Assembly: GCA_934643145.1 (NCBI GenBank)
Contig: CAKUBM010000020.1
Span: 1 to 41,424, forward strand
Length of the DNA stretch: 41,424 nucleotides
From: an uncultured Collinsella sp.
GTDB lineage: Bacteria > Actinomycetota > Coriobacteriia > Coriobacteriales > Coriobacteriaceae
Reading direction: 5' to 3'
In this document: one piece after another, positions 1 to 9,515 of the stretch
How positions within the stretch are numbered: position 1 is the stretch's first letter
Layout of the letters: the number at the start of each line of letters is the position of its first letter
Program-made: the position numbers and the translations under genes
Notes under the pieces: generated by a model
Seen by the model: only the letters and a program-made list of their open reading frames with translations
What the model was told of the DNA's origin: nothing
Database searches by the model: none

Positions 1-662
1 TCCACGCCCGGGGTCAAGCCCTGCAACAAAACATCAGCTGCAGAAAGCAAAATTTCCGGACGCATGGAGCCCTCGTTATCGGCATGGGTGTCGAGCATGA
101 GCACTAAATGGTCCGGGCGCTCCCCCGCCGTGAGCTCATAGCCCACGAGCGTGTGATCCAAATCCAAGCGCTTGCTCTTTTTGCCGCGCGCGTAGTCGAT
201 GCCATGGTCCGCGCGCAACGTGTCGATCGCACGACGCACCTCGTCGGCGCTTACGGGCGCCTCGGAATCCAAGTGCAAATCGATGCGATACGACAGGCGC
301 GTGAGCTGCGCCGTCAACGCCGGCGTGCGCACGTCGATGTACGCCGCCTCGATGGGTGCCAGATCGGCCGGAGACGCCGCAGACAGGCGCCCAAACGCCT
401 CGTCGAGCGCCACAAACTCGGTCATAAACAGGTCATACCACTCGCAGGTCGACGACGTACCCACCGGTAGCGCCGAAGAGAAGCCCACGCGCATGTGCGG
501 AGAAAAGCCCTGCGTGACGGCATAGGGAAGTCCCGCACGGCGCACAATGCGCTCAATGGTATGGATCACTTCGAGATGGCCCAGGTACTTAAGGCGATCG
601 CGCTTGCCATAGCGAACACGAAGTCTAAAGAGCGTGGGGTTGTCGGTCAGGCGCTCACTCAT
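1..662 (-). CDS. TIGR03936/DUF2344-type radical SAM-associated protein (3' end cut by window edge)
   Basis: The minus-strand frame opens with ATG at 662-660 (MSERLTDNPTLFRLRVRYGK) and stays open to the left edge, so only about the first 220 residues are visible. The start lies in an ATGA overlap with the stop of the upstream radical SAM gene, which implies translational coupling. The segments RDRLKYLGHLEVIHTIERIV and GFSPHMRVGFSSALPVG match my memory of the DUF2344 family, which is encoded beside or fused to B12-binding radical SAM proteins. Its biochemical role is unknown to me; a partner role for the neighbouring enzyme is inferred from the overlap. The C-terminus lies outside the window. 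Confidence 0.85.
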   Translation of the reverse strand, partial: MSERLTDNPTLFRLRVRYGKRDRLKYLGHLEVIHTIERIVRRAGLPYAVTQGFSPHMRVGFSSALPVGTSSTCEWYDLFMTEFVALDEAFGRLSAASPADLAPIEAAYIDVRTPALTAQLTRLSYRIDLHLDSEAPVSADEVRRAIDTLRADHGIDYARGKKSKRLDLDHTLVGYELTAGERPDHLVLMLDTHADNEGSMRPEILLSAADVLLQGLTPGV

Positions 663-2536
663 GCGCGATCACCCATCAATACATTCTTGGCGTGGAGCGT
701 GGGGCAGATTCCGCAGCCGGTGCACGACGTGCGGGTGCAGTCGGGAGTCGTGACGCCCTCGAGCGAGCGACGGTACTCGCGCTCGAGGAAGCCGCGCGTG
801 CAGCCGGGGCTCACGTGCTCCCACGGCAGGCGCCAGTCCAACTCGTAGGGAAGGTGCACGAGCTCATTGAGGTCGATGCCGTTTTTGGCAGCAGCCTCCT
901 TCCAATTATCGAGCGAGAAATGCTCTACCCAGGCGTCAAAGCGAGAGCCCGCGCGCCAAGCATCGATGATGACGGGCGTCATGTCACGACCGGCGCGGGA
1001 CAGCGCGGCCTCGATGAGCGAGGTCTCGGCATCGTGGTAATGCACGCGGACGGCACGGTTGCGCACACTCGTGACAAGCAGCTTCTGGCGACGTTTGACG
1101 TCGTCGTAGTCGAGCTGCGGGCACCACTGGAACGGCGTGGCAGCCTTGGGGATAAAGACCGAAACCGAGATAGACACCGAGATCGAGCCGCGACGAGCCT
1201 TGGGCACTACGGAACGACCGAGCTCCAGCACATGATCGGCCAGATTGGCGATGGCCACGATGTCCTCGTCGCGCTCGCCGGGAAGGCCCATCATGAAGTA
1301 GAGCTTCATGCGGTTCCAGCCGGCCTCGAAGGCCGCCTTGGCCGCACGGTCCAGGTCCTCCTCGGTCACGTTCTTGTTAATGATGTCGCGCATGCGCTGG
1401 CTGCCGGCCTCGGGCGCGAACGTCAGGCCGCCTTTCTTTTCGCCGGCGACCGACTCGGCCATATCCACACCAAACGAATCCAGGCGCTGCGACGGAATAG
1501 ACACGCGAATACCCGTATCCTCCAGGCGACGGTTGAGCCTGCCGAGCACGTCGCGAATGCAGGAGTGGTCGGTCGTAGAGAGCGAGGTCAGCGACACCTC
1601 GTCATAGCCGGTCTTTTCCAGACCCTGAATCACCGACGAGACGATCTGGTCGGCCGAGCGCTCGCGCACCGGGCGATACGTCATGCCGGCCTGGCAAAAA
1701 CGACAGCCGCGGGCGCAGCCGCGCAGAATCTCGATAGACAGGCGGTCGTGGACCAGCTGCGCATAGGGTACGCACGACTGCGACAGCGGATTCGTGGCGC
1801 CGAAATCCTCGACGACGCGCTTGTAGACCACGGTCGGAGCATCCTTGCCCTCACGCGGCACGGTGTAGCCATGCGGCGAGCAGGGCTCGTCGTGACGAAC
1901 CTCATAGAGCGACGGCACATAGTTGCCGGCAATGGATGCAAGCTGCTCAACGATCTGCGCACGCGGGACTCCTTCGTCACGCAGGCGGCGATGCAGCTGG
2001 CAGGTCTCGAGCAGCGATTCCTCACCCTCACCGATGAGGATAACATCGAAGAAGGCCGCATACGGCTCGGGGTTGTACACCGAAGGACCACCAGCGATGA
2101 TGATGGGGTCGTCTTCGCCTCGGTCGGCCGCTAACAGCGGAATGCCAGCGAGGTCGAGAGCCTCGAGGAAGTTCGTCACCGCCATCTCGTGCGGCACATG
2201 CAGACCGACGATATCAAACGATGCGACGGGGGCAGCACCTTCGAGCGACAGAAGCGGAATACCCGCCTCGCGCATGGCGTCACCCATATCGGGCCACGGC
2301 ACATAGCCACGCTCGCAGGAGATGCCCTCGGCCTGGTTAAGGATGTTGTAGAGGATGGCGATGCCCTGGTTGGGCAAACCAACCTCGTACACATCCGGAT
2401 AGATCAGGCAGCAACGGTAGTCGGCATCGGCCTTTGAAAGCGTGCCCCACTCGTGATCGATATAGCGGCTCGGCTTCTCGACCTTGGCGAGCAGCGGCTC
2501 AATTAAATGAAAACAGTCTTGATACGGAACGCGCAA
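659..2536 (-). CDS. TIGR03960-type B12-binding radical SAM protein
   Basis: This 625-residue protein begins with a segment typical of the family (LLAKVEKPSRYIDHEWGTL). A cobalamin-binding-like Rossmann region with the IAGGPSVYNPEP segment follows. The radical SAM core carries the cluster-binding motif CARGCRFC (CX3CX2C) near residue 275, and GLTFAPEAGSQRMRD lies downstream. A cysteine-rich tail (CTRTSCTGCGICP) could bind a second cluster. The start codon is TTG, placed by an upstream AGGGG ribosome site 10 bases after the previous stop; no in-frame ATG fits as well. The family is widespread and its reaction is not established to my knowledge. It is the penultimate visible gene of the mre/mrd run and overlaps its DUF2344 partner by 4 bases. 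Confidence 0.9.
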   Translation of the reverse strand: MRVPYQDCFHLIEPLLAKVEKPSRYIDHEWGTLSKADADYRCCLIYPDVYEVGLPNQGIAILYNILNQAEGISCERGYVPWPDMGDAMREAGIPLLSLEGAAPVASFDIVGLHVPHEMAVTNFLEALDLAGIPLLAADRGEDDPIIIAGGPSVYNPEPYAAFFDVILIGEGEESLLETCQLHRRLRDEGVPRAQIVEQLASIAGNYVPSLYEVRHDEPCSPHGYTVPREGKDAPTVVYKRVVEDFGATNPLSQSCVPYAQLVHDRLSIEILRGCARGCRFCQAGMTYRPVRERSADQIVSSVIQGLEKTGYDEVSLTSLSTTDHSCIRDVLGRLNRRLEDTGIRVSIPSQRLDSFGVDMAESVAGEKKGGLTFAPEAGSQRMRDIINKNVTEEDLDRAAKAAFEAGWNRMKLYFMMGLPGERDEDIVAIANLADHVLELGRSVVPKARRGSISVSISVSVFIPKAATPFQWCPQLDYDDVKRRQKLLVTSVRNRAVRVHYHDAETSLIEAALSRAGRDMTPVIIDAWRAGSRFDAWVEHFSLDNWKEAAAKNGIDLNELVHLPYELDWRLPWEHVSPGCTRGFLEREYRRSLEGVTTPDCTRTSCTGCGICPTLHAKNVLMGDRA

Positions 2537-2546
2537 CGGAAAACCC

Positions 2547-3476
2547 CTAAGCAGCGAGATCGGATGCGTCTTGGTAGGACGCCATAGGACGGGTAGCGCC
2601 CGCGACCGTGGTCACCAGATCGCGAACGCGGGAGAACGTGGCAGTGACTACCTCGTTGGCACGGCTGTAGTCAACATCGCGCTCGTAGAGCGAAACGAGC
2701 GCACGGCCCATGCCATAGGTGCCCGCGGCAGCAGTGAGCGCCTTGACGGCAAACCCAATATGCGGCGTCTGCTTGACGAGCGCGCGGGTGACCGCGCGGA
2801 TCACAAGACCGCCGGCAAGCACGCCCGCGACCTCGTAGCCGCGCTCGGGCTTAATGCCGCGTCCAAAGACGGCAGCGAGCTCAAAGAGCATGCCCACCTG
2901 CGCCAGCGCCATAACGGGATAATCGGCGCCCGGCAAAAACGCCAGCGCACCAGTCGCCATATTGGTGAGCGCGCACGAGGTGATGATACGATTGGCCGCC
3001 GCGATGCGCATGAAGGCAAAGTTCGCCGCAAAAGCCGTTTCCTTGTCGGTGCGGTCGAGAATCCAGCGGGCAAGCGTCTCGAGCAGATACGTCTTATCGG
3101 TTGCCGCGACAACGCCGAGCATGGGCGTGGACTCCTCGATAAACGGCACCTCCACAGCAGACTCGGCAAGCACGCACACGGGCGCGCCGGCGATCACGAG
3201 CTCCTGCACGGCACTCTCCAAGCGGTCGGAGCCGCACGAGAGCACCAGCACCACATCGGTATCGGTCTTTGGAGCAATTCGCTCCTCCCCCAGACGCTCG
3301 ACGCGCACAATGCCCGAGGTCGTCTGCGGCACAAAGGCGTCACGCACCGTCTCGGCCAGAAAGCGCGAGGCGGACGAATCCAAATAGACCGAGACGCGCA
3401 CCGGCGTATCGGAATCCTTCTTAACGGACGCGCCCATCTTAAAAGCGCGGGTCAGCTTATCTACGGGAATTTTCAT
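2547..3476 (-). CDS. DUF697-like membrane-associated protein
   Basis: A 309-residue protein with ATG at 3476 and an excellent GGAGGGG site. The N-terminal 140 residues resemble a nucleotide-binding-type alpha/beta fold but lack a Walker A motif; the segment DTDVVLVLSCGSDRLESAV is typical. The C-terminal half is alanine-rich and hydrophobic and contains TGALAFLPGADYPVMALAQV, close to the DUF697 pattern (Leu-Pro-Gly-Ala-Asp followed by a Gln-x-x-Met helix). DUF697 proteins are often linked to small GTPases and membranes, but no GTPase motif is visible here. The gene lies 18 bases after rodA and 10 bases before the radical SAM gene, so it is probably in the same transcript. The function is unknown. 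Confidence 0.7.
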   Translation of the reverse strand: MKIPVDKLTRAFKMGASVKKDSDTPVRVSVYLDSSASRFLAETVRDAFVPQTTSGIVRVERLGEERIAPKTDTDVVLVLSCGSDRLESAVQELVIAGAPVCVLAESAVEVPFIEESTPMLGVVAATDKTYLLETLARWILDRTDKETAFAANFAFMRIAAANRIITSCALTNMATGALAFLPGADYPVMALAQVGMLFELAAVFGRGIKPERGYEVAGVLAGGLVIRAVTRALVKQTPHIGFAVKALTAAAGTYGMGRALVSLYERDVDYSRANEVVTATFSRVRDLVTTVAGATRPMASYQDASDLAA

Positions 3477-3494
3477 AGCAAACCCCTCCAGCGG

Positions 3495-4721
3495 TTACGC
3501 GGCGCCCGAACGATGCCGCCATATGGATTGTACGATACCCACCGTCAGCAGCTGAATCATCATCGAAGACGAACCGAAGCTAATAAACGGTAGCGGAATA
3601 CCGGTAATCGGCATCATGCCGATGCACATGCCGATGTTTTCGAAGGTCTGGAACGCCCACATGCCAACGATGCCCACACACGATAGGCGCAAGAACAGCG
3701 ACTCGCACTTAAAGGCGACGCGAATCGTCGAAAAGATCAGCAGCACGTAGAGGCATAGGAGCAAAAAGGAACCGCAAAAGCCAAAGGTCTCGGACAGGAA
3801 GGCGAAGACGAAGTCGGTGTGGAACTCAGGCAGAAAGCCGCCGGCCGACTGCGTCGCATGGCCCAAGCCCTTACCAAAGAAGCCGCCCGAGCCAACGGCG
3901 ATAAGCGACTGCTGCAGGTTGTAGGCATCGTCCGAATCGGCATTATCGGGGTCGATAAAGACCGTCAGACGGTTCATCTGATACTGCTTGATGAGCACAT
4001 CGTGGCCGAGCAACGAATCAAAGACCGAATCGAGCGCCAGGGCGAGGGCCACCAGGCCCACGAGCAGGGCCAGGGTCGACAGCACCCATTCGCGGCGTGC
4101 ACCGCTCATGCAGATGACAATAGCGCCCGAAACCAGCACGACCAGGCCTGAGCCCAGGTCGCCCATGGCAACGACGGCCAAAAACGGAATGGACAGCATG
4201 CCGCAGAGCTTGACGTAGTCGCGAACGGTATCGATACGGCCGTTATACTGCGAGCCAAGCGTGGCAATAAAGAAGATGGTGATGAGCTTGGCAAGCTCAA
4301 CCGGCTGGAATGTCAAGCCGATACCGGGAATCTTGATCCAGCCCGTCATGCCCAGACCGCCCGTATAGGACAGACCCGGAATCTTGGGCGAGAAGATAAC
4401 GATCAAATCGATGACGAGCAACGCCGTCGAGAAATTGGAAATACCGCGCAGGTCGGTACGCCAGACCAGCACCGCCAGCACCGCCCCGATGCCAATTCCC
4501 AGCAGATGGCGTGAGAACGAGGCATCGGCCTTAAACTGCGAAGCCGACCAGATAATGATGGCACCGTAGGCGACGAGCGCCACAGTGGCCACGAGCACAC
4601 CGATATGCACCTTTTGGCGAAACGTGCCGCGCGAGGCCGAAAGTTGCTTGTTGACGCGGTCCAGGCTGCTGCGAGAGCCGGTCTTGGTTGAACGGAACAG
4701 ATCCGCCGGAGAAAAATCCAT
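3495..4721 (-). CDS. rodA: RodA, SEDS-family peptidoglycan glycosyltransferase
   Basis: A 408-residue polytopic protein of the FtsW/RodA/SpoVE (SEDS) family, which polymerises lipid II into glycan strands together with a class B PBP. About ten hydrophobic segments are visible. Conserved patches are GMTGWIKIPGIGLTFQPVEL (the Gln-Pro-x-Glu region), LLGHDVLIKQYQMNRLTVFI, QQSLIAVGSGGFFGKGLG and GIPLPFISFGSSSMM near the C-terminus. The N-terminal 40 residues are soluble and basic. ATG at 4721 is preceded by GGAGG with ideal spacing and sits 9 bases after the PBP2 stop. Its position directly after mreBCD and PBP2 favours RodA (elongasome) over FtsW (divisome). Confidence 0.93.
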   Translation of the reverse strand: MDFSPADLFRSTKTGSRSSLDRVNKQLSASRGTFRQKVHIGVLVATVALVAYGAIIIWSASQFKADASFSRHLLGIGIGAVLAVLVWRTDLRGISNFSTALLVIDLIVIFSPKIPGLSYTGGLGMTGWIKIPGIGLTFQPVELAKLITIFFIATLGSQYNGRIDTVRDYVKLCGMLSIPFLAVVAMGDLGSGLVVLVSGAIVICMSGARREWVLSTLALLVGLVALALALDSVFDSLLGHDVLIKQYQMNRLTVFIDPDNADSDDAYNLQQSLIAVGSGGFFGKGLGHATQSAGGFLPEFHTDFVFAFLSETFGFCGSFLLLCLYVLLIFSTIRVAFKCESLFLRLSCVGIVGMWAFQTFENIGMCIGMMPITGIPLPFISFGSSSMMIQLLTVGIVQSIWRHRSGAA

Positions 4722-4730
4722 CGCAACCTC

Positions 4731-6800
4731 CTATCGAACCGAAGAATCGCCCGAGGCCGAAGAGGTATCGGGCTCGTCATAAATCACGCCGAGCACGTCG
4801 CGCACGACATGCATCGCGGTATCTGAGCCACCGCCGCCCTGCTCTAAGACAGTAGCGATGACATACTTGGGATCATCGGCCGGTGCATAGGCGCAGAACC
4901 ACGCGTATTCGTCCTCGCCGCTTTTCTCGCCCGTGCCCGACTTGCCGTATACCTGCGGCGTCAGGGTGCCAAAGTGAGCCGCTAGGGACGTCGATGCCGT
5001 GTATATCACGTCGTGCATGCCATTGCGAACAAGAGTCAAATCCGAATCGCTGTTGATCTTGGCCTCCAGGCGCTTCTTCTTGCCCTTACCGTTGTACTTA
5101 TAGGCATCGCCGTCGCCATCGCGCGACACGGCAGACAAAAACACGTGAGGCACGTACTGTTTGCCACCGTTGGCAAGGCCCATGTAGGCGCATGCCATCT
5201 GCAGGGGCGTCACCAGGATGTCGCCCTGGCCGATGGCAATGTTGGTCATATCGCCGGCATTCCACTTGCGGTCCTCGGCAGAGGCGTCGGTGAAGTACGA
5301 CTCCTTCCACTCGGCATCGGGAATACGGCCCGCGCCCTCACTCGGCAGATCGATACCGCAGGTCTTGCCTAGGCCCCAGCGACGAAAGACCTCCTGCAGG
5401 CCCTCGGGATGTTGCTCGTCATAAAAGAACGCCTTGCCCATGTCGTAGAAGACGGGGTCGCACGAGTTGGCGATACCCGACTGCAGCGTCATGGTGCCGT
5501 GGCCGGAATGCAGCCAGCAGTACTTGCCCCACGACTTGCCCAGACCCGTCCAATAACCCGTGCAGTTGGTCGTCTGCCCCGACGTGTAGGTTCCAAACTC
5601 AAGACCGGCCAGTGCCGAGAGCGGCTTGATGGTCGAGGCCGACATGTACTGTCCGCTAATGGCGCGGTTGAGCAGCGGGTGCGAACCCTTGTCATCATTG
5701 AGCTCGGTCCACACGTCATTTGAGACGCCGCCGATAAAGACGGAAGGATCGAACTTGGGCTGGCTCGCCATGCCCAGGATCTCGCCATTGTTGGGATCGA
5801 GACACACTACAGCGCCGTTGCCGGCATTGCTGTAGCCAGTGGTCTTGGCAAGCTCGATAGCGCTCGCCAGCGCCGTCTCGCAGGCCTGCTGGATCTTAAG
5901 GTCGAGCGTGAGCTTAATGTCGGAGCCGGCCTTCGCGGGCACGGCGCCGGCCTGACCGGTAACATTGCCCGAGGCATCGACCTTGACGGTCTGCTCGCCA
6001 CGAATACCCTGCAGCAGGTTTTCGTAGTAGCTCTCAACGCCCGCTTGGCCCACGATATCGCCCGACTGGTACGTAATCCGGCCAGCAGAAGCATCATCAT
6101 CGCCAGAGGTTTTCTTATTCTGGGCCTCGAGCTGCTCGGAGGTAATGGTGCCGGTATAGCCCAAGATGTGACAGGCCGTCTCGCCGTACGGATACTGGCG
6201 CTCGGTACGCTCGGCAATCTTGACGCCCGGGAACTCGCCGGCGTGCTCCTTGATATAGGCAACCGTGGAGCGGCGCACGTCCGTCGCGATGGTGTGCAGA
6301 CTCTGGGCGCCCTCGGAGTTGTCCTGGATATTGCGCAGAACCGCCACGTAGGGCATACCGAGCACATTGGCAAGATGGCGAACCAGAACCTCATCCTCGG
6401 CAAGGTCGCGGTAGGCCACGACAGCAAGTGAGGGACGGTTCTGGACAAGTGCCACGCCATTGCGGTCGAGGATGCGGCCGCGCACAGCAGGTGTGGTAAC
6501 GGTGCGCGTCTGATTACTATTAGCCTGCTTTTCGTAATAGTCCGACGAGACCATCTGCATGCCCCACAGCTTGACGGCAAGCGCCGCGAACATCGCCCCC
6601 ACACCCGTGGTGAGGATGGAGAAGCGGCCCTTAAAGGCGGTCGCCGCGGTATTGCCCTCGCCCTCGGTGGCGCGCGGGGCCGTTCCATGCTGCGTATCGT
6701 AGGTAAAACGGGAATCACCGCGACGCATGATGACCAGCGCGACCACGATGGCCACAACCAGCACGATACCGGCGATAATAACCGTCATCTGGGAAGACAT
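4731..6800 (-). CDS. mrdA: Penicillin-binding protein 2 (MrdA), elongasome transpeptidase
   Basis: A 689-residue class B PBP that cross-links peptidoglycan during elongation. Two hydrophobic helices are predicted near residues 5-25 and 58-78, so the N-terminus is longer than in E. coli PBP2. The dimerisation domain carries RGRILDRNGVALVQNRPSLA. The transpeptidase domain has the catalytic motif STIK (Ser389), SCD (Ser446) and KSGTG (Lys620). ATG at 6800 follows a GGGGAGG site. The gene sits between mreD and rodA with intervals of about 10 bases, the conserved mrd arrangement. It should act outside the membrane and pair with the RodA encoded next. A short Ser-rich tail ends the protein. Confidence 0.93.
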   Translation of the reverse strand: MSSQMTVIIAGIVLVVAIVVALVIMRRGDSRFTYDTQHGTAPRATEGEGNTAATAFKGRFSILTTGVGAMFAALAVKLWGMQMVSSDYYEKQANSNQTRTVTTPAVRGRILDRNGVALVQNRPSLAVVAYRDLAEDEVLVRHLANVLGMPYVAVLRNIQDNSEGAQSLHTIATDVRRSTVAYIKEHAGEFPGVKIAERTERQYPYGETACHILGYTGTITSEQLEAQNKKTSGDDDASAGRITYQSGDIVGQAGVESYYENLLQGIRGEQTVKVDASGNVTGQAGAVPAKAGSDIKLTLDLKIQQACETALASAIELAKTTGYSNAGNGAVVCLDPNNGEILGMASQPKFDPSVFIGGVSNDVWTELNDDKGSHPLLNRAISGQYMSASTIKPLSALAGLEFGTYTSGQTTNCTGYWTGLGKSWGKYCWLHSGHGTMTLQSGIANSCDPVFYDMGKAFFYDEQHPEGLQEVFRRWGLGKTCGIDLPSEGAGRIPDAEWKESYFTDASAEDRKWNAGDMTNIAIGQGDILVTPLQMACAYMGLANGGKQYVPHVFLSAVSRDGDGDAYKYNGKGKKKRLEAKINSDSDLTLVRNGMHDVIYTASTSLAAHFGTLTPQVYGKSGTGEKSGEDEYAWFCAYAPADDPKYVIATVLEQGGGGSDTAMHVVRDVLGVIYDEPDTSSASGDSSVR

Positions 6801-6813
6801 CTACAGGCCTCCC

Positions 6814-7380
6814 CTATTTGAGCTTACGGGTCTTGGGCTTAAAGCGCATGCCCGTCTGGCGTCCGCCACGTGCGGAGAATCCATAACCGGACTGCGGCAC
6901 GACGCCGGACATCAAAAACGGAATGGCAACCAGACCCGTCAGGATCGAAGACGGCAGCGCATGGCCGAAGATCGCCACGACAAAGCTCGTCTCCAAACCC
7001 ATAAACAGCAAGATGATGCTGTAGATCACATTTATGACGAGCGCGAAGGCGCCCACCGTGATGCCGCGCGCACTCGGGGTACCGCCCGTCTGACCGGCGG
7101 CGCTATGCACCAGGGCAAAAGAACCCACGGTCAGCAGGAGCGACATAACGCCCACCGGCACGGCAGCGGAAAGGTCATAGAACAAGCCGCTGCAAAAACC
7201 GCACACGACGGCACGGTTCGGGTCGCCCGAGAACACGCTTAGGCACACCAAGATAATCATGAAGTTGACGCGACCGCCCGCAATGGAGATCTGCGGTGCC
7301 AGGCCTGCCTGCAGCAGCACGCACACGATGGCGGCGATTACAAACGTGCGGGAGCTCATCCCCTGCTCGTGTAGATCCAT
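6814..7380 (-). CDS. mreD: Rod shape-determining protein MreD
   Basis: A small polytopic membrane protein of about 188 residues with five or six hydrophobic helices, the size and topology of MreD. The segments APQISIAGGRVNFMIILVCL, GDPNRAVVCGFCSGLFYDLS and AAVPVGVMSLLL are typical of the family. Two ATGs lie close together at 7386 and 7380. The AGGGGG site is only one base from the first and seven from the second, so the second (MDLHEQGMSS) is the better start. A basic C-terminal tail (about 25 residues) follows the last helix. MreD is a membrane scaffold partner of MreC in the elongasome. The gene starts just after the mreC stop and precedes PBP2. Confidence 0.9.
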   Translation of the reverse strand: MDLHEQGMSSRTFVIAAIVCVLLQAGLAPQISIAGGRVNFMIILVCLSVFSGDPNRAVVCGFCSGLFYDLSAAVPVGVMSLLLTVGSFALVHSAAGQTGGTPSARGITVGAFALVINVIYSIILLFMGLETSFVVAIFGHALPSSILTGLVAIPFLMSGVVPQSGYGFSARGGRQTGMRFKPKTRKLK

Positions 7381-7391
7381 GGACATGCCCC

Positions 7392-8390
7392 CTATTCGCT
7401 CGAGCCGGAATCGGTCGTCTCAGACGTGTCGGAACTGTCATCCGAGCTCTCGTCCTTCGTCTTGGTCGCAGCATCGCGCGACGTTCCCTGCGGCGTGCTA
7501 TTAGCGGTGTTCACGTCCTCATCCGAGGCCGACTGTTCGTCGGTCAGCGAGGTGATGACCAGCACTTCCTCGTTGTTCTCGGCCGTGGTCTGAGCGCGCA
7601 CCACAATGGTGTAGTACACGTCGTTTGCCGATTTCTCAACCGACGAGACGGTGCCGAGCGGAAGGCCCTTGGGGAACACACCGCCAATGCCCGAGGTCAC
7701 GATGATGTCGCCAACCTTAACGTCGGAATCGACGCTCACATACTCAAGACGCAGCGTGCCGTCAGCCTGACCCTGCAGCATGCCCTGGGCGCGCGTATCC
7801 TGCACCATGGCGGACACGCCCGAGTTCTCGTCGCCAATCAGGCGCACGGTGGACGTCTTGGCCGAGACTTCGATGATCTGGCCTATGACACCGGCAGAAC
7901 TCGTCACGGGCATGTTAATGGTAAGCCCGTCGGCAGAACCCTTATCGATGGTAACGGTCGAGGTCCAGGCATCGCCCGAAGCGCCGACGATACGAGCTGC
8001 AGTGGACTTGAGGTTGTAGGTCGACTGCAGACCGACCAGACCCTCCAGTCGCTCGGCGGTCTTTTGAGCCTCGGAGAGCTCGGCGACCTTAGAGGTCAGT
8101 TCCTCGTTTTGCTTCTTAAGCTCGTCAAGCGTGTCCTGTGACGCCGTAAGGTTAGAGAACACGTTACCGATCGCATTGAAGGGAGCCGCCACAGCCGAGC
8201 CCAGAAAACGCACCGGCGAGGTAATCGTCGTCACGCCCGAACGAACGGCATGAATCGGCCCCGTCTCGCCCTCACGAATATAAAACGTGAGCAGCAACAC
8301 CGAAATCAGGCTGAAAACAATCAACGGGCGCATACCCGTTGATTGTCGCTTGGTATTCAGATTTGTGGAGAAACCCGAAGATCGTGCCAA
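7392..8390 (-). CDS. mreC: Rod shape-determining protein MreC
   Basis: A 332-residue bitopic protein. One transmembrane helix lies at residues 21-39 (MRPLIVFSLISVLLLTFYI) and a coiled coil at about 85-118 (LDELKKQNEELTSKVAELSE). The extracytoplasmic beta domain carries ARIVGASGDAWTSTVTIDKG, PVTSSAGVIGQI and VGDIIVTSGIGGVFPKGLPL, all MreC hallmarks. About 50 acidic, Ser/Thr-rich residues end the protein, an extension beyond the canonical fold and presumably disordered. The start is TTG at 8390, chosen because AAAGGTGG sits seven bases upstream and the frame has no better ATG. MreC links MreB to PBP2 and RodA. Confidence 0.92.
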   Translation of the reverse strand: MARSSGFSTNLNTKRQSTGMRPLIVFSLISVLLLTFYIREGETGPIHAVRSGVTTITSPVRFLGSAVAAPFNAIGNVFSNLTASQDTLDELKKQNEELTSKVAELSEAQKTAERLEGLVGLQSTYNLKSTAARIVGASGDAWTSTVTIDKGSADGLTINMPVTSSAGVIGQIIEVSAKTSTVRLIGDENSGVSAMVQDTRAQGMLQGQADGTLRLEYVSVDSDVKVGDIIVTSGIGGVFPKGLPLGTVSSVEKSANDVYYTIVVRAQTTAENNEEVLVITSLTDEQSASDEDVNTANSTPQGTSRDAATKTKDESSDDSSDTSETTDSGSSE

Positions 8391-8411
8391 ATGGAATCCA
8401 CCTTTTGGAAA

Positions 8412-9455
8412 TTAAGCATTGGTCTGGACGAAGCCGCCATCAAACGCATTGGCCTCGAGCACGCGGGCACAGCCGTTAACAACGTTATCGAGCGCCGTGG
8501 GGCTGACGTTGACCGAAACGCCGGTCTCATCGCGCAGGCGCACGTCGAGACCGCGCAGCAGCGCGCCGCCACCAGTCAGCAAAATGCCGTAGTACATAAG
8601 GTCCGAGGCAAGATCGGGAGGCGTAGCGTCGAGTGCGTCCTTGACGGCCTTGGCCATCTCGTCGAGCGGCTTGTTGAGCGCGCGACGAATCTCCTCGCTC
8701 TCGATGCGCACGGTCTTGGGCAGACCGGTGATCACGTCGCGGCCGTTGACCTCGACGTCGAGCTCGTCCTTGAGCGGCACGGCGGAGCCGACCTTGATCT
8801 TGATGTCCTCTGCCGTACGCTCGCCGATGGCCAGGTTGTAGGCATCACGAACGTGCGTAAGGATGGCCTGATCGAACTCGTCGCCGGCAATACGAATGGA
8901 CTGCGAGACGACGATGCCGCCCATAGCGATAACGGCAACCTCGGTGGTACCGCCACCGATGTCGATGACCATGGAACCGGTAGGTTCCTCAACGGGCAGG
9001 TCGGCGCCGATAGCGGCGGCCATAGGCTCTTCGATCAGATAGGCCTGGCGGGCACCGGCCTGGATCGTAGCCTCAAAGACAGCGCGCTTCTCGACCGACG
9101 TGACACCGGAGGGAACGCAGACGACAACACGCGGACGCGGAGTCCACGGATAGCGCTTCTCGGACGCCTTGTCGATAAAGTAGCGAAGCATGGCCTCGGT
9201 AACATCGAAGTCGGCGATGACGCCGTCCTTCAGGGGACGAACGGCCACGATGTTGCCGGGCGTACGGCCGAGCATGCGCTTTGCCTCGATACCGACCGCC
9301 AGGATGCGCTCGTCGTTCTTGTCGATGGCGACAACAGAGGGCTCGCGAATGACGATGCCCTTGCCGCGCACGGAGACAAGCGTATTTGCGGTGCCGAGGT
9401 CGATGGCAAGATCGCCCGCATAGCTACCGAAGAACATATCCATCAAAGAAAACAA
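8412..9455 (-). CDS. mreB: Actin-like cell-shape protein MreB
   Basis: A 347-residue bacterial actin. The phosphate-1 loop is DLGTANTLV near residue 20, the phosphate-2 region is VIDIGGGTTEVAVI, and the adenosine region is ILLTGGGALLRGLD. The segment RPLKDGVIADFDVTEAML is also diagnostic. A TTG start at 9455 has AGGAG five bases upstream; the nearest in-frame ATG (codon 5) would be 17 bases from that site. MreB filaments orient wall synthesis and bind MreC and MreD. This is the first gene of the shape operon; the 115 bases upstream hold a GC-rich hairpin and probably its promoter. Confidence 0.95.
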   Translation of the reverse strand: MFSLMDMFFGSYAGDLAIDLGTANTLVSVRGKGIVIREPSVVAIDKNDERILAVGIEAKRMLGRTPGNIVAVRPLKDGVIADFDVTEAMLRYFIDKASEKRYPWTPRPRVVVCVPSGVTSVEKRAVFEATIQAGARQAYLIEEPMAAAIGADLPVEEPTGSMVIDIGGGTTEVAVIAMGGIVVSQSIRIAGDEFDQAILTHVRDAYNLAIGERTAEDIKIKVGSAVPLKDELDVEVNGRDVITGLPKTVRIESEEIRRALNKPLDEMAKAVKDALDATPPDLASDLMYYGILLTGGGALLRGLDVRLRDETGVSVNVSPTALDNVVNGCARVLEANAFDGGFVQTNA

Positions 9456-9515
9456 CGCAACTCCTGATGTGTTGGATGATTGCTGGAAAACTACTAGCTC
9501 ATCATACTAGCGCAA

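Noticed and set aside
692..2134. A 480-codon open frame antisense to the radical SAM gene
   Set aside because: It has no recognisable family, no ribosome site and an Arg/Ala/Val-rich composition typical of the reverse frame of a GC-rich gene.
659..2600. Cobalamin riboswitch upstream of the B12-binding radical SAM gene
   Set aside because: The gene starts 10 bases after the preceding gene within an operon; there is no room for a riboswitch.
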